Counted from the first letter of the stretch, positions 1-8,818 are shown. The stretch: DNA of 64,000 bases from Desulforamulus reducens MI-1 (GCF_000016165.1 NC_009253.1:2824332-2888331), one strand, 5' to 3'. Notes: generated from the sequence alone by a model not told the origin. A program made the numbers and translations.

Positions 1-1224
1 CGGAACTAGTTTTCCTGCAATCCCGACTACCGATGAAAATCCAGTTGCCATACTACCTACAGCAACAAGTGTTGGGCCTGCGGCTGCGGCAACGCCACCA
101 ATAGTAAGTATTATTTTTTGCGTTGCAGGATCAGCCTCGTTAAATTTGTTAACTAGTTCGGTAATTTTATTAATTATTGGTGTTAGCAAAGGCTCCAAAG
201 AGGCCCCAAGCTTAGCCATAGACTGCTGCATGCGAAAATTGGCTTCTTCTGCTTTGACCATTTCCTCGTTGTTTTTCCGGTAGGCTTCATATGTTTTAGC
301 AAGGCCTGTCTTGGCGAGCACGTCTAATACATATTGTTCCTGTGTACCTTTTGCTATGGCTTCTGTCAACCCATCGTTAAATCCGTCCAGTGCAATGCCT
401 GACCGTTCTAATAACTCAGCAAATGGACCAACAGCTGCACCTGTAGCCAGCGTTTCTTGGAGTCCGTCGGAGATACCCTCGAATTTCATGGTGTCTTTAA
501 ACTTGATGGCTGCTCCGTATAGTGAATCAAGCAACTGAGTTAATTGCTCATCTCTAAATCCAGTGGCAAGCAACTCGGATAAACCTTCTATGTTAGAGTC
601 AGTCTCTCCGGTAACTGCCTGCAGTTTGACAAGAGCATCATTTAGAATACCCATGTTCTGGCCTGCTATCTGAGCGTTAGTTTCCAATACAGCAAGATCT
701 CCGCGTAGCTCCTTCGTACCCTGGGTGACAGCAAAGAAACCACCTACAAGAGGAGCAGTAAAAGCCACAGACATTGATTGACCAATGCCTTTTAGCCTAT
801 CCCCAGTGTTTTGCAAAGAGTTCTTAAAATTATCCAATGATTTATCAGCATTATTACCAAATTCAGTTATTGCCTGGCTATTTTGCTTTAGCTCGCTTTC
901 CATTCTACTTAGAGCTGCAGTAGCATTGTTCAGCTTGATTCTGTATTCATCAGTACGTCTATCGGCGTCACCATACTTCTGGGCACTTTCCTCAACGGCC
1001 CTTGCAAGAGCAGCAACTATTTCTTTTTGTTGCTCTACCTGTTTTCTGTAAATATTGCCGCGGGAGGTAAGCGCTTCTAGCGAATCCTCATTGCCCTTAA
1101 ATGCTGCAGTGTTAGCCTTCATTTCGCTGCCAAGAACTCTGAGTTGTCTGCTTGCATTTTGCAGTTCCTGTTTAAACTTCTTCTCGCCGTCAAGTGCAAG
1201 CGTAGTTTTGATTTCACGCTTCAT
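1..1224 (-). CDS. Phage tail tape measure protein (N-terminal part, runs off the window)
   Basis: An open frame on the minus strand runs without a stop from an ATG at 1224 to base 1, giving 408 visible codons. The N terminus (MKREIKTTLALDGEKKF) is followed by about 130 residues of heptad-like, Lys/Glu/Gln-rich sequence. A Gly/Ala-rich stretch with hydrophobic segments follows near the window edge (PATQKIILTIGGVAAAAGP). This is the layout of tape measure proteins, which set tail length and occupy the tail tube. It starts 1 base after the stop of the frameshifted tail-chaperone extension, the usual position. The C-terminal part is outside the window. Family assignment rests on layout plus neighbours. 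Confidence 0.9.
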   Translation of the reverse strand, partial: MKREIKTTLALDGEKKFKQELQNASRQLRVLGSEMKANTAAFKGNEDSLEALTSRGNIYRKQVEQQKEIVAALARAVEESAQKYGDADRRTDEYRIKLNNATAALSRMESELKQNSQAITEFGNNADKSLDNFKNSLQNTGDRLKGIGQSMSVAFTAPLVGGFFAVTQGTKELRGDLAVLETNAQIAGQNMGILNDALVKLQAVTGETDSNIEGLSELLATGFRDEQLTQLLDSLYGAAIKFKDTMKFEGISDGLQETLATGAAVGPFAELLERSGIALDGFNDGLTEAIAKGTQEQYVLDVLAKTGLAKTYEAYRKNNEEMVKAEEANFRMQQSMAKLGASLEPLLTPIINKITELVNKFNEADPATQKIILTIGGVAAAAGPTLVAVGSMATGFSSVVGIAGKLVP

Positions 1225-1410
1225 TTACTCCACCTCCCGTTGCTTTTTCTTTGGTATCCAGTGCAGGTATTCGTCATATCCACGGGTCCATTTCCAAAAC
1301 CTAACTATACGCCCGGGTGTAGTTAGCCAAGCCTGTTTCTCACTTAACCCACAGCGTATGCCTAAAAAAACAAGGCGCAAAGGATCTATTTGCCCTCTGC
1401 GCCCTTCCCG
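1225..1410 (-). CDS. -1 frame extension of the tail assembly chaperone (gpT-like part of a G-T fusion)
   Basis: This frame has no suitable start of its own. Reading in the -1 frame from the slippery site gives 61 further residues (R-E-G-R-R-G-Q-I-D-P onward, with an aromatic and basic end) and stops at TAA 1225-1227, immediately before the tape measure ATG at 1224. The joined product would be about 191 residues. The extension exactly fills the gap between the chaperone stop and the tape measure start, as in lambda G-GT-type cassettes. The short form and the G-T form normally both help tail assembly. The shift itself is inferred. Confidence 0.8.
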   Translation of the reverse strand, partial: REGRRGQIDPLRLVFLGIRCGLSEKQAWLTTPGRIVRFWKWTRGYDEYLHWIPKKKQREVE

Positions 1411-1799
1411 TTTTTTGAGGCTAGTACCTCTTCAAGCACTTCGTCAACTTCTTCTGTTTCTTCTTGTTCTCCGGAGTCCATGCCATCATTTATTGCGCCA
1501 ATTATCGTTGGCTGCTGGCTGAATAGTTCCTTCGGAGTCATAATTATCTCAAGCTGTTCTGGGGTCGGTGCTTTCTCATTCGTGTCTTCCTCAAAATTCT
1601 TAAGTGCAAGGCCCTGACGAATTAACAAAGAAATAACCCAGGCATATTCGCTAATAGCTTTTTTATAGTCCTCTTGAAGTTTTTCCCCGAGTTTTTCAAC
1701 TCCGCCGTACCTCTCACATACTTCTTTCAAGGCAATCACATTAAACAAAAGAGGGTATGTTTTATTTCTGATTGTTATTTTTCTATCGCTTTCAAACAT
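1386..1799 (-). CDS. Phage tail assembly chaperone, frame-0 product (gpG-like)
   Basis: This 137-residue protein lies between the major tail protein and the tape measure protein, the fixed place of the tail assembly chaperone in siphoviruses. The N-terminal half (MFESDRKITIRNKTYPLLFN) is a small folded domain. The C-terminal tail is acidic and ends in a Lys/Gly-rich patch. Codons 128-130 read TCA AAA AAC, which contains an in-frame A AAA AAC slippery heptamer, so a share of ribosomes should shift to frame -1 before the TAG stop. Such chaperones coat the tape measure protein during tail assembly. The function is known for the family and inferred here from position and the frameshift signal. 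Confidence 0.85.
   Translation of the reverse strand: MFESDRKITIRNKTYPLLFNVIALKEVCERYGGVEKLGEKLQEDYKKAISEYAWVISLLIRQGLALKNFEEDTNEKAPTPEQLEIIMTPKELFSQQPTIIGAINDGMDSGEQEETEEVDEVLEEVLASKNGKGAEGK
1410..1416 (-). promoter_or_regulatory. Programmed -1 ribosomal frameshift site (A AAA AAC)
   Basis: The minus strand carries A AAA AAC, correctly phased as TCA|AAA|AAC in the chaperone frame. Slippage by one base opens the 61-codon extension that ends next to the tape measure gene. I did not identify a strong downstream pseudoknot by eye. Confidence 0.85.
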
Positions 1800-1811
1800 T
1801 CCATCACCTCG

Positions 1812-2597
1812 TTAAACCCGGGGCACCAATGCAGCCACGGCAGTCTCGAGCAGGCTCTTTGTATCATCAACTCTGGTCTGTGATGGGCTTTCCATAGCAG
1901 CCACAGCAACAGCATCGCTAAGAGCATTTGCAACATCCACCCAAGATACTGAAGTATAAGTTTCTGGGTCAAGAGCCTGAGCACTCGCAATGGTTGCATT
2001 AAGATTAGCTTTGTCTGCCGGTTCCCCAATATTGGCCAGTTCATTTAACCATGCAACAGCCTCTGCTTCCGTTGAAAAAGTTGCCTGATCACGCCATGAA
2101 TTTACACTATCCTGTGTAGCCATGATAGTGCCTTGCACTTCCGGTGTTTGCCACTCAATAGCTCCATCTGGTTTTGTGGAAGCATCTTCGGATGGCATAC
2201 CCCATTTGGTTTTGTAATACCAGTAGGCCCTGTATGAGCGTACACCATTCTTTTTCCGGACCCGGTAATAACCAAAACCTCCATTGGGTGCTTCATAGCT
2301 TGCAGCTGATCTGATAGTAGCCACTCCATTCAAAGTAGCAGCTTGCTGCCCTAGCCAAATTTTTAACGCCTCATCCGAAAGGTCATCAATACCAGTTGTA
2401 ATTGTTCCGGAAATAAAACTGTTATCAATCTCAACGATTGTATCGTCAGCTGGTAATTTGCTATCAGATAGCTCGATTGAGACGTTTGCAGCAATTGCAC
2501 GACCTACAACTAGCCCGGTTCCATAGGTTGGTAGACCATTAGCCGGTTCCGATACAATCGGCGCAAAGACCGGATGTTTTAGTCCGATGTATGCCAT
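1812..2597 (-). CDS. Phage major tail tube protein with C-terminal FIVAR-like domain
   Basis: This 261-residue protein lies between the head-tail joining genes and the tail chaperone, where the major tail protein belongs. The first ~190 residues resemble phi13-type tail tube proteins (start MAYIGLKHPVFAPIVSEPAN), with many small and beta-forming residues. The last ~70 residues form a separate alpha-helical module. Its repeated pattern (ADKANLNATIASAQAL, then YTSVSWVDVANAL, then TRVDDTKSLLETAVAALV) matches the FIVAR repeat common in Gram-positive surface proteins. Appended domains on tail tube proteins usually sit on the outside of the tail. The C-terminal call is by pattern only. Confidence 0.82.
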   Translation of the reverse strand: MAYIGLKHPVFAPIVSEPANGLPTYGTGLVVGRAIAANVSIELSDSKLPADDTIVEIDNSFISGTITTGIDDLSDEALKIWLGQQAATLNGVATIRSAASYEAPNGGFGYYRVRKKNGVRSYRAYWYYKTKWGMPSEDASTKPDGAIEWQTPEVQGTIMATQDSVNSWRDQATFSTEAEAVAWLNELANIGEPADKANLNATIASAQALDPETYTSVSWVDVANALSDAVAVAAMESPSQTRVDDTKSLLETAVAALVPRV

Positions 2598-2604
2598 TTA
2601 TCAA

Positions 2605-3018
2605 TCATTCCCTTCCGTTCATGAAATTATCAAAAACTTTTTCCATTGCTTCCTGCACTTGGGGGGCAGCTGCCTCGTCTGCTTCATCAACCCAATGCGT
2701 CGGCTTTATAGAGGATGAACCATAATGCAAAATAAACGCCTTTTCAGCGTTCATTACTCCCTTTCGATCTTTTCCCTTGGGATAAATATCGATTGTGCGA
2801 ACATCCCCAACATTTTTAGGCTGGCGTGGATAACCGATTGAATTAATCATATCTCCAGTATCTTTTAAGTTGTGCCTTTGGGCACTGTCCTTCCAAGCCT
2901 CTTTTACTTCGACTGCAGCGGCTATCAACATTTTGTCGCCGACTTCTTTACCAGCGTCACCGAGGCGGATGACATCATTGATTAAATCATCTAATCCGGA
3001 AGTGTTAAACCGAGCCAT
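2605..3018 (-). CDS. HK97 gp10-like head-tail / tail completion protein
   Basis: About 137 residues starting MARFNTSGLDDLINDV, with the gp10-like pattern of an N-terminal helix, a charged middle and a short C-terminal helix (MEKVFDNFM). It lies between the connector genes and the major tail protein. The open frame extends 7 codons upstream of this start. GAGGTGG at 3023-3029 favours the ATG at 3018 over the one at 3021, because the 3021 spacing would be only one base. The ATG at 3018 overlaps the TGA of the upstream gene, suggesting coupled translation. It probably helps complete or join the tail. Confidence 0.75.
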   Translation of the reverse strand: MARFNTSGLDDLINDVIRLGDAGKEVGDKMLIAAAVEVKEAWKDSAQRHNLKDTGDMINSIGYPRQPKNVGDVRTIDIYPKGKDRKGVMNAEKAFILHYGSSSIKPTHWVDEADEAAAPQVQEAMEKVFDNFMNGRE

Positions 3019-3329
3019 CATGCCACCTCGCAATCCCAAATATGATGGACATAACCGGTATCTTGCTCATAATCTACTAAATAGCTAAATGATATGTCCT
3101 CACGGTCAAGTAACGAGCTTATCTTTTCAACGTTTGGGTCGAATTCAGTTTTTGTAAAAAAATCAACCTGAACACGCCACGATATTTCCTGTATTTCACT
3201 GTCAGCATTTAAACCCTGGGTGCCGTATTCAGACCACACGATATAACTATCATGTTTTTTATGAGCATGGTAGTGATACACATTTGGGGTTACAGTAAGC
3301 AGTAAGTCACGCAAATTAACCAAACTCAT
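3018..3329 (-). CDS. Phage tail component, probable tail terminator / gp11-like
   Basis: A 103-residue protein (MSLVNLRDLLLTVTPNVYHY) located between the head-tail adaptor and the gp10-like protein. It overlaps the adaptor gene by 14 bases and the next gene by one base. Short N-terminal helix followed by predicted beta strands with several Tyr and Trp residues (SYIVWSEYGTQGLN) fits the small tail terminator class. The assignment comes mainly from gene order, since such proteins diverge strongly in sequence. It could equally be an uncharacterised minor tail protein. Confidence 0.6.
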   Translation of the reverse strand: MSLVNLRDLLLTVTPNVYHYHAHKKHDSYIVWSEYGTQGLNADSEIQEISWRVQVDFFTKTEFDPNVEKISSLLDREDISFSYLVDYEQDTGYVHHIWDCEVA

Positions 3330-3669
3330 AATCGGCCTCCAATCTCTCGAGAGATAGGTCCATGACCGGCGGTTCTACATCCTCCTGGTACTGAATTTGC
3401 TTAATTTCATACTGTTTACCATCCATCAAAACGGCTATATCTTGGGTGGATACGCTACGTATCTGCGGCACCCGGATTACCTGGTCAATTCTGGTCTGGG
3501 CTTGCATAGCCGTCCAGAACCGGCCCATGCCTACGGTACGCTCTTTATACCTCAAAGGACCGACCTTTAAGGTCAGTCCTTCTTTCGGCATATTGCCTAG
3601 TTGAGCTATGTTGCCAACACTGTAAATGTTCACAATGCCATCATTGAATGTCTGTGTTTGCTGCTTCAT
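3316..3669 (-). CDS. Phage head-tail adaptor / head closure protein
   Basis: A 117-residue beta-rich protein (MKQQTQTFNDGIVNIYSVGN) directly after the gp6-like connector and overlapping it. The central segment (RYKERTVGMGRFWTAMQAQT) and the 'KQYEIKQIQYQED' strand resemble the SPP1 gp16 / HK97 gp7-type head closure family, which plugs the portal-connector channel and provides the tail docking surface. It overlaps both neighbours by a few codons, as expected in a tightly packed late operon. Confidence 0.7.
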   Translation of the reverse strand: MKQQTQTFNDGIVNIYSVGNIAQLGNMPKEGLTLKVGPLRYKERTVGMGRFWTAMQAQTRIDQVIRVPQIRSVSTQDIAVLMDGKQYEIKQIQYQEDVEPPVMDLSLERLEADYEFG

Positions 3670-3949
3670 AGGAAGCCACCTCCTGGTTAAGCTGCAAGGT
3701 TAGCAGTTCATGGAGATAGTTTTTCTGGAATTCATCCAGAGCATTGGAACGAGCGTAACGGCAATAGTCAAAGAGCAACTCCCGGGGCTTGTCTTCTACG
3801 GTGTAATCCATTTCTGCCCCGGCGATTCCATCAACATACTTAATGCCACGGGCAATAATGCCGGAGAGTTTTTCATCTCCGGCAGGATCTTCCCATGTGA
3901 TGTCGAGGTAGTTTTTAACAGCCTCCAGTAATCCTTCTGGCAATGCCAT
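3641..3949 (-). CDS. Phage head-tail connector protein (gp6-like)
   Basis: About 102 residues, mostly helical (LPEGLLEAVKNYLDITWEDP, then RELLFDYCRYARSNALDEFQ), typical of the gp6-like connector that adds a ring to the portal after DNA packaging. It follows the capsid gene directly. The frame is open from a GTG at 3958, but a GGGGTG Shine-Dalgarno lies six bases ahead of the ATG at 3949, so 3949 is preferred. It overlaps the head closure gene downstream. Confidence 0.75.
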   Translation of the reverse strand: MALPEGLLEAVKNYLDITWEDPAGDEKLSGIIARGIKYVDGIAGAEMDYTVEDKPRELLFDYCRYARSNALDEFQKNYLHELLTLQLNQEVASYEAANTDIQ

Positions 3950-3963
3950 CCATATCACCCCAA

Positions 3964-5160
3964 TTAAACTACCTCATGGGTATTTACAGTATTTGTTACA
4001 ACAACTTCATGTACTGCAGGTTGTAATCCGGAAATATTAGCATAAACAAAAGCTGTATTATCCAACGGTTCCCCATGGCCATACAGCTTAACGAGATATA
4101 CTCTTTCATCCTCGAGGAATTTGTACTCGTCAGAGTATTCGATTTTACCTGACTTGGCTGTCCCGATACCCATAAAATAGCGATTACCTAAACCAAATAT
4201 TGCTTTACCCTGTGCAATCTGAGTTGATTGAATAATTGTCGTGGGGAAAGGTAACACATTGTTTACATAGGCTCCATCGGCCCCACGGATAGTAGTAGCT
4301 GGCATAACCTTTTGTAAATAGTCAACAGGGTTGACAATCATAATAACGCTTCTTACAACCCGTGTTTTTCCATTAGGGCCAACAGCCATGCCAGAGATTA
4401 ATTGACCATAAGAAACTGGATCAAGGCTTGTGACAGCCACAGTATCCTTCAAAGGATACACACCATCGGTAACAGTTACGCCTTCACCTACCTGTCGATT
4501 CATGCCAATAGGCATATCCTTACCTGTACCGTTAATAATGCCCTCTTCAAGTCCGTTAGCCAAAGCCTCGCCTAGGATTGCTCTAACATATCTGTCTAAC
4601 CAGGTTGGACCAAGATCCAGCATGGACTTAGCTACTGGCAGGAAAGCAGATAACTTATGGAAGCTCATATTGATTTTCTTAAATCCAGAGGTTAGCTCTT
4701 TGACGATAGTGGATGTAAGAGTTCCCCAGGATGCTAATTCAGAACCATTGGCGTTAACTAGATATTCAATCAATCCGCTAGTATTTTGGAAATTGATCGC
4801 ATCGAGCAAGGGATGGGTTTCAACTAAGTCATCGAATACTGCATCAATAACAGTTTTCGGCATAACCACGTCCAGATCGGTAAGAGCTTGCTGAGGATTG
4901 CTTGTCCGCATAGCCTCGATAACCTTCTGGAAGTAGTTGTTTTCTTCCGATGTCAGTTGTCTTACTCCACGTCCTACCAGTACATTGGCATCAGCAGCCT
5001 GCACTAGCCCTTTGGCTTCATCCATGACAGCCTCTTGGATGGTTTCGGTGAACTCGGTAAAAGCCTGGGCAAAAGCTTCCTCGTTACCGTCTTTGATGGC
5101 CTGGTTAAGCTTGTTCATGATTTCTGCTTTCTTGGCCTGTAATAAATCAAGGTTTCTCAT
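3964..5160 (-). CDS. Phage major capsid protein (HK97 fold)
   Basis: A 398-residue protein of the HK97 major capsid family. Residues 1-90 are a helical, charged scaffold-like delta domain (MRNLDLLQAKKAEIMNKLNQ), normally cut off by the prohead protease encoded just upstream. The remainder has family-like segments, such as the N-arm/E-loop region around 'MPKTVIDAVFDDLVETHPLL' and 'GLIEYLVN', then the P-domain helix containing 'WLDRYVRAILGEALANGLEE', and the A-domain 'GNRYFMGIG'. Length is normal for the family. AAGAAGGGAG precedes the ATG. Confidence 0.93.
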   Translation of the reverse strand: MRNLDLLQAKKAEIMNKLNQAIKDGNEEAFAQAFTEFTETIQEAVMDEAKGLVQAADANVLVGRGVRQLTSEENNYFQKVIEAMRTSNPQQALTDLDVVMPKTVIDAVFDDLVETHPLLDAINFQNTSGLIEYLVNANGSELASWGTLTSTIVKELTSGFKKINMSFHKLSAFLPVAKSMLDLGPTWLDRYVRAILGEALANGLEEGIINGTGKDMPIGMNRQVGEGVTVTDGVYPLKDTVAVTSLDPVSYGQLISGMAVGPNGKTRVVRSVIMIVNPVDYLQKVMPATTIRGADGAYVNNVLPFPTTIIQSTQIAQGKAIFGLGNRYFMGIGTAKSGKIEYSDEYKFLEDERVYLVKLYGHGEPLDNTAFVYANISGLQPAVHEVVVTNTVNTHEVV

Positions 5161-5186
5161 CGCTTTCTCCCTTCTTTAAATAAAAA

Positions 5187-5963
5187 TTAGCGGAACAATG
5201 CCGCCATAAATTTTATGGTTTTATTTTCTTTTGGCGGTTCCGGTGGTGGTTCGCTAGGCGGTGTCTTCTGAATTGGTTCCTTAGCCAATTCCCTGAACTG
5301 AACCGCTATAGCTCTGTTATAACTTAATTGCTGCTCCAGCGTTTTGTTCATTTTTTGAAGAAGTTGTTTAGCTTCGGTCAGGTCAGCATCTTTCTCCAAC
5401 AACTCATCGGCAAAACCATATTCAATACACTGTTCAGCCGTTAACCATGTCTCGGCATCCAATAATTCAATGAGTTTTTCTTCGGTTATTTTGCCATTTG
5501 ATTTCTGGAGGTAAGATTGCCGGTTGCCAGCCATGATGGTATCCAGGTCGTCTGCTGCCTTCCTTAGTTGGGTGGCATTTCCGGCCACAATATTCCATGC
5601 ATTGTGGATCATCATCATGGTGTTTTTAGGCATAATCACTCGGTCACCTGCCATTGCTATGACGGAGGCCACAGAACAGGCAAAGCCGTCAATGTAAACT
5701 GTCTTTTGTGCAGGGTGCCTCCTTAACTGGCTATAGATTGCAGTCCCTTCGAACACGCTACCACCATAACTGTTAATGAAAATCTTGATCTCTTTAACAT
5801 CCGGATATTTGGCAAGCTCATTCCTGAAGTGGTTTGCAGAGGTTTCACTTTCAACCATATCCCATGTCCACCAATCAAAATAGTCGCTTTTGACATCCCC
5901 GTAAATATACATTTCTAAGGTATCAGGAGTAGCTGCTTGCTTTAGTTCCCAAGTCCTTTTCAA
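5187..5963 (-). CDS. Phage ClpP-like prohead protease (peptidase S14)
   Basis: A 258-residue protein with the ClpP fold. The oxyanion segment is 'INSYGGSVFEG' (~residues 64-73), the nucleophile region 'DGFACSVASVIAM' has the Ser at about residue 97, and 'MMMIHNAW' has the His at about 120. A later Asp-containing region (LLDAETWLTAEQCIEYGFAD) can complete the triad. The last ~40 residues are Pro/Glu/Lys-rich and probably flexible. It sits between portal and capsid and overlaps the portal gene by 4 bases (ATGA). In this position S14 enzymes mature the capsid by removing the delta domain. Confidence 0.92.
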   Translation of the reverse strand: MKRTWELKQAATPDTLEMYIYGDVKSDYFDWWTWDMVESETSANHFRNELAKYPDVKEIKIFINSYGGSVFEGTAIYSQLRRHPAQKTVYIDGFACSVASVIAMAGDRVIMPKNTMMMIHNAWNIVAGNATQLRKAADDLDTIMAGNRQSYLQKSNGKITEEKLIELLDAETWLTAEQCIEYGFADELLEKDADLTEAKQLLQKMNKTLEQQLSYNRAIAVQFRELAKEPIQKTPPSEPPPEPPKENKTIKFMAALFR

Positions 5964-7126
5964 CTTGCTTCACCCCCTCCATTGAGTACTTTTAGTAAAT
6001 CCTCCACCGAAGAATAGTTCTTGGTCATCCAATGCTGCCAAGCCCATGGTTCGTCAATTGGTTCATCTCCAACCAGCATTCGAATATCGTTAATGCAAAA
6101 AGCACCGGAAGAAATTAGTTTATCAATGGCTGTAGCCACATTCAGCAGGTCAACATGCTTAATTGATTTCGTATTAATTTTCAAGAACGTGCCTTGCTTA
6201 AACCCTTCAAACCCATTCCGCTTTCGGTTAACTTCTTCTTGCATCATGTCAGTTAGAGGGTCAATGCAAAATGTTAGATAGTTATTTACTGCATCCTCAA
6301 TGTTAGCAATATCACCCTTTAGCAACACCGGCGGTATACGAAATGCACGAGCAGTAAAGTCGTATATATCATCAATCATGGCCTTGATGTCCCTGGTTCC
6401 TTCGTTACTGTAGGTTTTGGAACCCAGGTCCGTATAGGTATAACCGTCAAACAACGGTAACACCGCATTTTCAGCATTAAAAAAAGTCTTAAAGCGTTCA
6501 TTCATGAGCTTACTGAAAGTCTCATGGAAATTTGGTTTCCCTTGAGCAACGGCACCGACATCCAAAATACCTCTACTACCACGTGATTTTTGGTAGCTTT
6601 TTTGGCCGTAAGAAATAAGTTTACCGTAGCTTTCATACATGCCATTAATAAGCTTGCGGATATCCTGGTTATTTAGCTTGAAATACAAAACATCTTTCAT
6701 GCTGAAAGTCTTGTTGAACGTAAAATTATCAACTGATACCTGGCTAAACTGGTAGTCGAATAAGGCGTATTCAGTTTTACTGAATGTATCCGCTACCAAT
6801 AACTGACCGTTTGCATCGCTGATAATTAGGCATTCGTTATTTTCATAAAGCTTGGTTATCCACTTCTGGATAAACTGGCTTGAGTTTTGATTCCTATTCG
6901 GCTCAACATTAAACAGGTAATATTCCTTGTCCTTAATCTCTTTGCCTCGCAGGTAGGTTTTAAATTCACACTTACTGATAGAATTTGCAATCAGGTTAAT
7001 AGCTGAGTAAAAGGCAAGATTTCTTATTACAAGCTCTGCCTGCAGATTAAAAAATTCTTCAATCTCTAACTCTGTTGGTTCAGGATCTCCACTGATTCTA
7101 TTTACGAGCCATGATATTAGTCCCAA
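5960..7126 (-). CDS. Phage portal protein (HK97 family)
   Basis: A 388-residue portal protein, forming the dodecameric DNA channel at one capsid vertex. It begins MGLISWLVNRISGDPEP. It contains the family-like 'FYSAINLIANSISKCEF' helix near residue 45, 'YLFNVEPNRNQNSSQFIQKW' (~70-90), and the late segments 'TARAFRIPPVLLKGD' and 'NYLTFCIDPLTDMMQEEVNR' (~255-300). Its place after TerL and before the protease, its length and these blocks agree. Start and stop overlap tightly with its neighbours. Confidence 0.92.
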   Translation of the reverse strand: MGLISWLVNRISGDPEPTELEIEEFFNLQAELVIRNLAFYSAINLIANSISKCEFKTYLRGKEIKDKEYYLFNVEPNRNQNSSQFIQKWITKLYENNECLIISDANGQLLVADTFSKTEYALFDYQFSQVSVDNFTFNKTFSMKDVLYFKLNNQDIRKLINGMYESYGKLISYGQKSYQKSRGSRGILDVGAVAQGKPNFHETFSKLMNERFKTFFNAENAVLPLFDGYTYTDLGSKTYSNEGTRDIKAMIDDIYDFTARAFRIPPVLLKGDIANIEDAVNNYLTFCIDPLTDMMQEEVNRKRNGFEGFKQGTFLKINTKSIKHVDLLNVATAIDKLISSGAFCINDIRMLVGDEPIDEPWAWQHWMTKNYSSVEDLLKVLNGGGEAS

Positions 7127-7141
7127 ATTCCCACCCCCTCT

Positions 7142-8818
7142 CTAGTAAACATACACACCAACATCAGGTGTCTCACCGCAATAACCGTCACCCAGTTCAC
7201 TTTCAATAGTCATGGCAGCTACCAAAGCCATGAATGGGTCTGTCTTTCGGCTCTTAGCCTCAATCTTGCCATAGTAAAAGTTCCCAGTGTCAGTCCCCTG
7301 CTTTTTCCCAGAGGCAATTTTCTTTGTATTATTCGTGGCCCATCGCAGTGGTGGGTTATCTCCCCACACAAAATTTTGGTTCGCAAAGCAGCTATCAATC
7401 ACCGGCACAATCGCCATGATATCGGATGGACGAACAAGTTTAACATTTTTATTATCTTTAGCATCAAAGCCAATTCGCTTTAGGCTAGTAGCTAGCAGGG
7501 CATAGCGAAAGTTATCTAACGCCAACTTGATTATGTTATATTTCGTAGCCTTCTCGGCAAGCCAGTTAACGATCAGGTCTGGGGATATTTCCACATCATC
7601 GACCAGGGTAAGATACCCCTGCTGGGCCCATTCTCGCCAGGGTATTTTCAGCCTTGGAAGGTCGGCTGAATTTAAGCAAAGCCACGAATGGTTGATGTCA
7701 TACCGAATATCTCCCTCACGGAAATGAAGGTTCACACTTGCGAAGTCAGTTATTTTGGAGTAGTCTATTCCAGCGACGCATGTCCTGTAGGATAAATCCG
7801 GAAGTGGTTTATTTGTTGCCTTGATATTATCCCATTCGGTGACAATAATTTCCCGGTTTTGCCTCGGCCAGTTAAGCCGCTTGGTGTAGAATTCCTCCTC
7901 TATGGCAGGCTTGTACTTCATCTCGATAAATTCATTTTGCATTTCCTTTTGAAGTTCCGGGAAAAACCTCAGAGAAGGATTCGCCTTATGCCACATATTC
8001 GGGTCAAGTGCCTCTTCCTCACTGTCAATTCTGTAGATTAAAGGTAGCCACCCCAAGTCCTTAATTGTCCCGTTGAGTATATCAGCAGCAATAGCTAGCA
8101 TGTCATCAAGAACGCCCTCACGAACATTACCATTCGTAGTAATATAAAAAGCTCTGGAATGCTTGCGCTTTCCAAAGCCGGAGGTAAATACCTTGATGTT
8201 ATCGTATGTTTCGTACCCGTGAACCTCGTCAAAGATCAGGCAGCCGGTACGCTTACTGTCTTTTGTTTTGGCATTAGATGTATTGAACTTAATGTAGGAA
8301 TTTGTCTTGGTATTTACGATAACTTCCTTAGACTTGTAAAAAAACTTCTTCGATTTTTTCCAGGTTCTTTCGAGTACTTCATATACATCATTGAATGATG
8401 TTTTGGCCTGGTCCTCAGCGTTAGCAACGATGTCTATATTGTAACCTTTTACCCCATGATAGTGGGTTGTTAGATACCATGCGACTGGTGAGATAAACCC
8501 ATTCTTGCCATTGCCACGCCCCATCATAATAAAGATGGTGCTGAATACTACCGTATCATTTGACTTGTAGTAGCAGTGAATTAGAGCTGTAACGAATAAT
8601 TCCCAGTCAAGCAGTTTAACTTCAAAATACCGCTCCATAAGCTCGATAGCTTTGTCAATCTTTTCGGTATCGATAAACACGTCAGGATCGCTAAGCTTAA
8701 ATTCAACATAGTCCATAGCCTGCAGTAAGTCTTTACTAGCCGGGACACCACCAGACCGGATCGTATCCATGTATGCATCGATGTAAGGATGATAGTTACA
8801 TTTCCTCATCGTCATCAT
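7142..8818 (-). CDS. terL: Phage terminase large subunit
   Basis: A 558-residue packaging motor. The ATPase has a Walker A-like 'MGRGNGKNG' (~99-107) and Walker B 'CLIFDEVHG' with the DE pair at ~197-198. The nuclease half contains 'CVAGIDYSKITDFASV' (an RNase H-like first Asp), 'LALDNFR' and a late acidic segment. Three closely spaced in-frame ATGs occur (8818, 8815, 8809). The first is used, and it overlaps the end of terS. The enzyme cuts concatemeric phage DNA and drives it into the prohead through the portal. Confidence 0.95.
   Translation of the reverse strand: MMTMRKCNYHPYIDAYMDTIRSGGVPASKDLLQAMDYVEFKLSDPDVFIDTEKIDKAIELMERYFEVKLLDWELFVTALIHCYYKSNDTVVFSTIFIMMGRGNGKNGFISPVAWYLTTHYHGVKGYNIDIVANAEDQAKTSFNDVYEVLERTWKKSKKFFYKSKEVIVNTKTNSYIKFNTSNAKTKDSKRTGCLIFDEVHGYETYDNIKVFTSGFGKRKHSRAFYITTNGNVREGVLDDMLAIAADILNGTIKDLGWLPLIYRIDSEEEALDPNMWHKANPSLRFFPELQKEMQNEFIEMKYKPAIEEEFYTKRLNWPRQNREIIVTEWDNIKATNKPLPDLSYRTCVAGIDYSKITDFASVNLHFREGDIRYDINHSWLCLNSADLPRLKIPWREWAQQGYLTLVDDVEISPDLIVNWLAEKATKYNIIKLALDNFRYALLATSLKRIGFDAKDNKNVKLVRPSDIMAIVPVIDSCFANQNFVWGDNPPLRWATNNTKKIASGKKQGTDTGNFYYGKIEAKSRKTDPFMALVAAMTIESELGDGYCGETPDVGVYVY

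Noticed and set aside
785-1522. Several plus-strand frames over the tape measure and chaperone genes
   Set aside because: They are shadows of the minus-strand coding sequence, with low-complexity composition and no ribosome sites.
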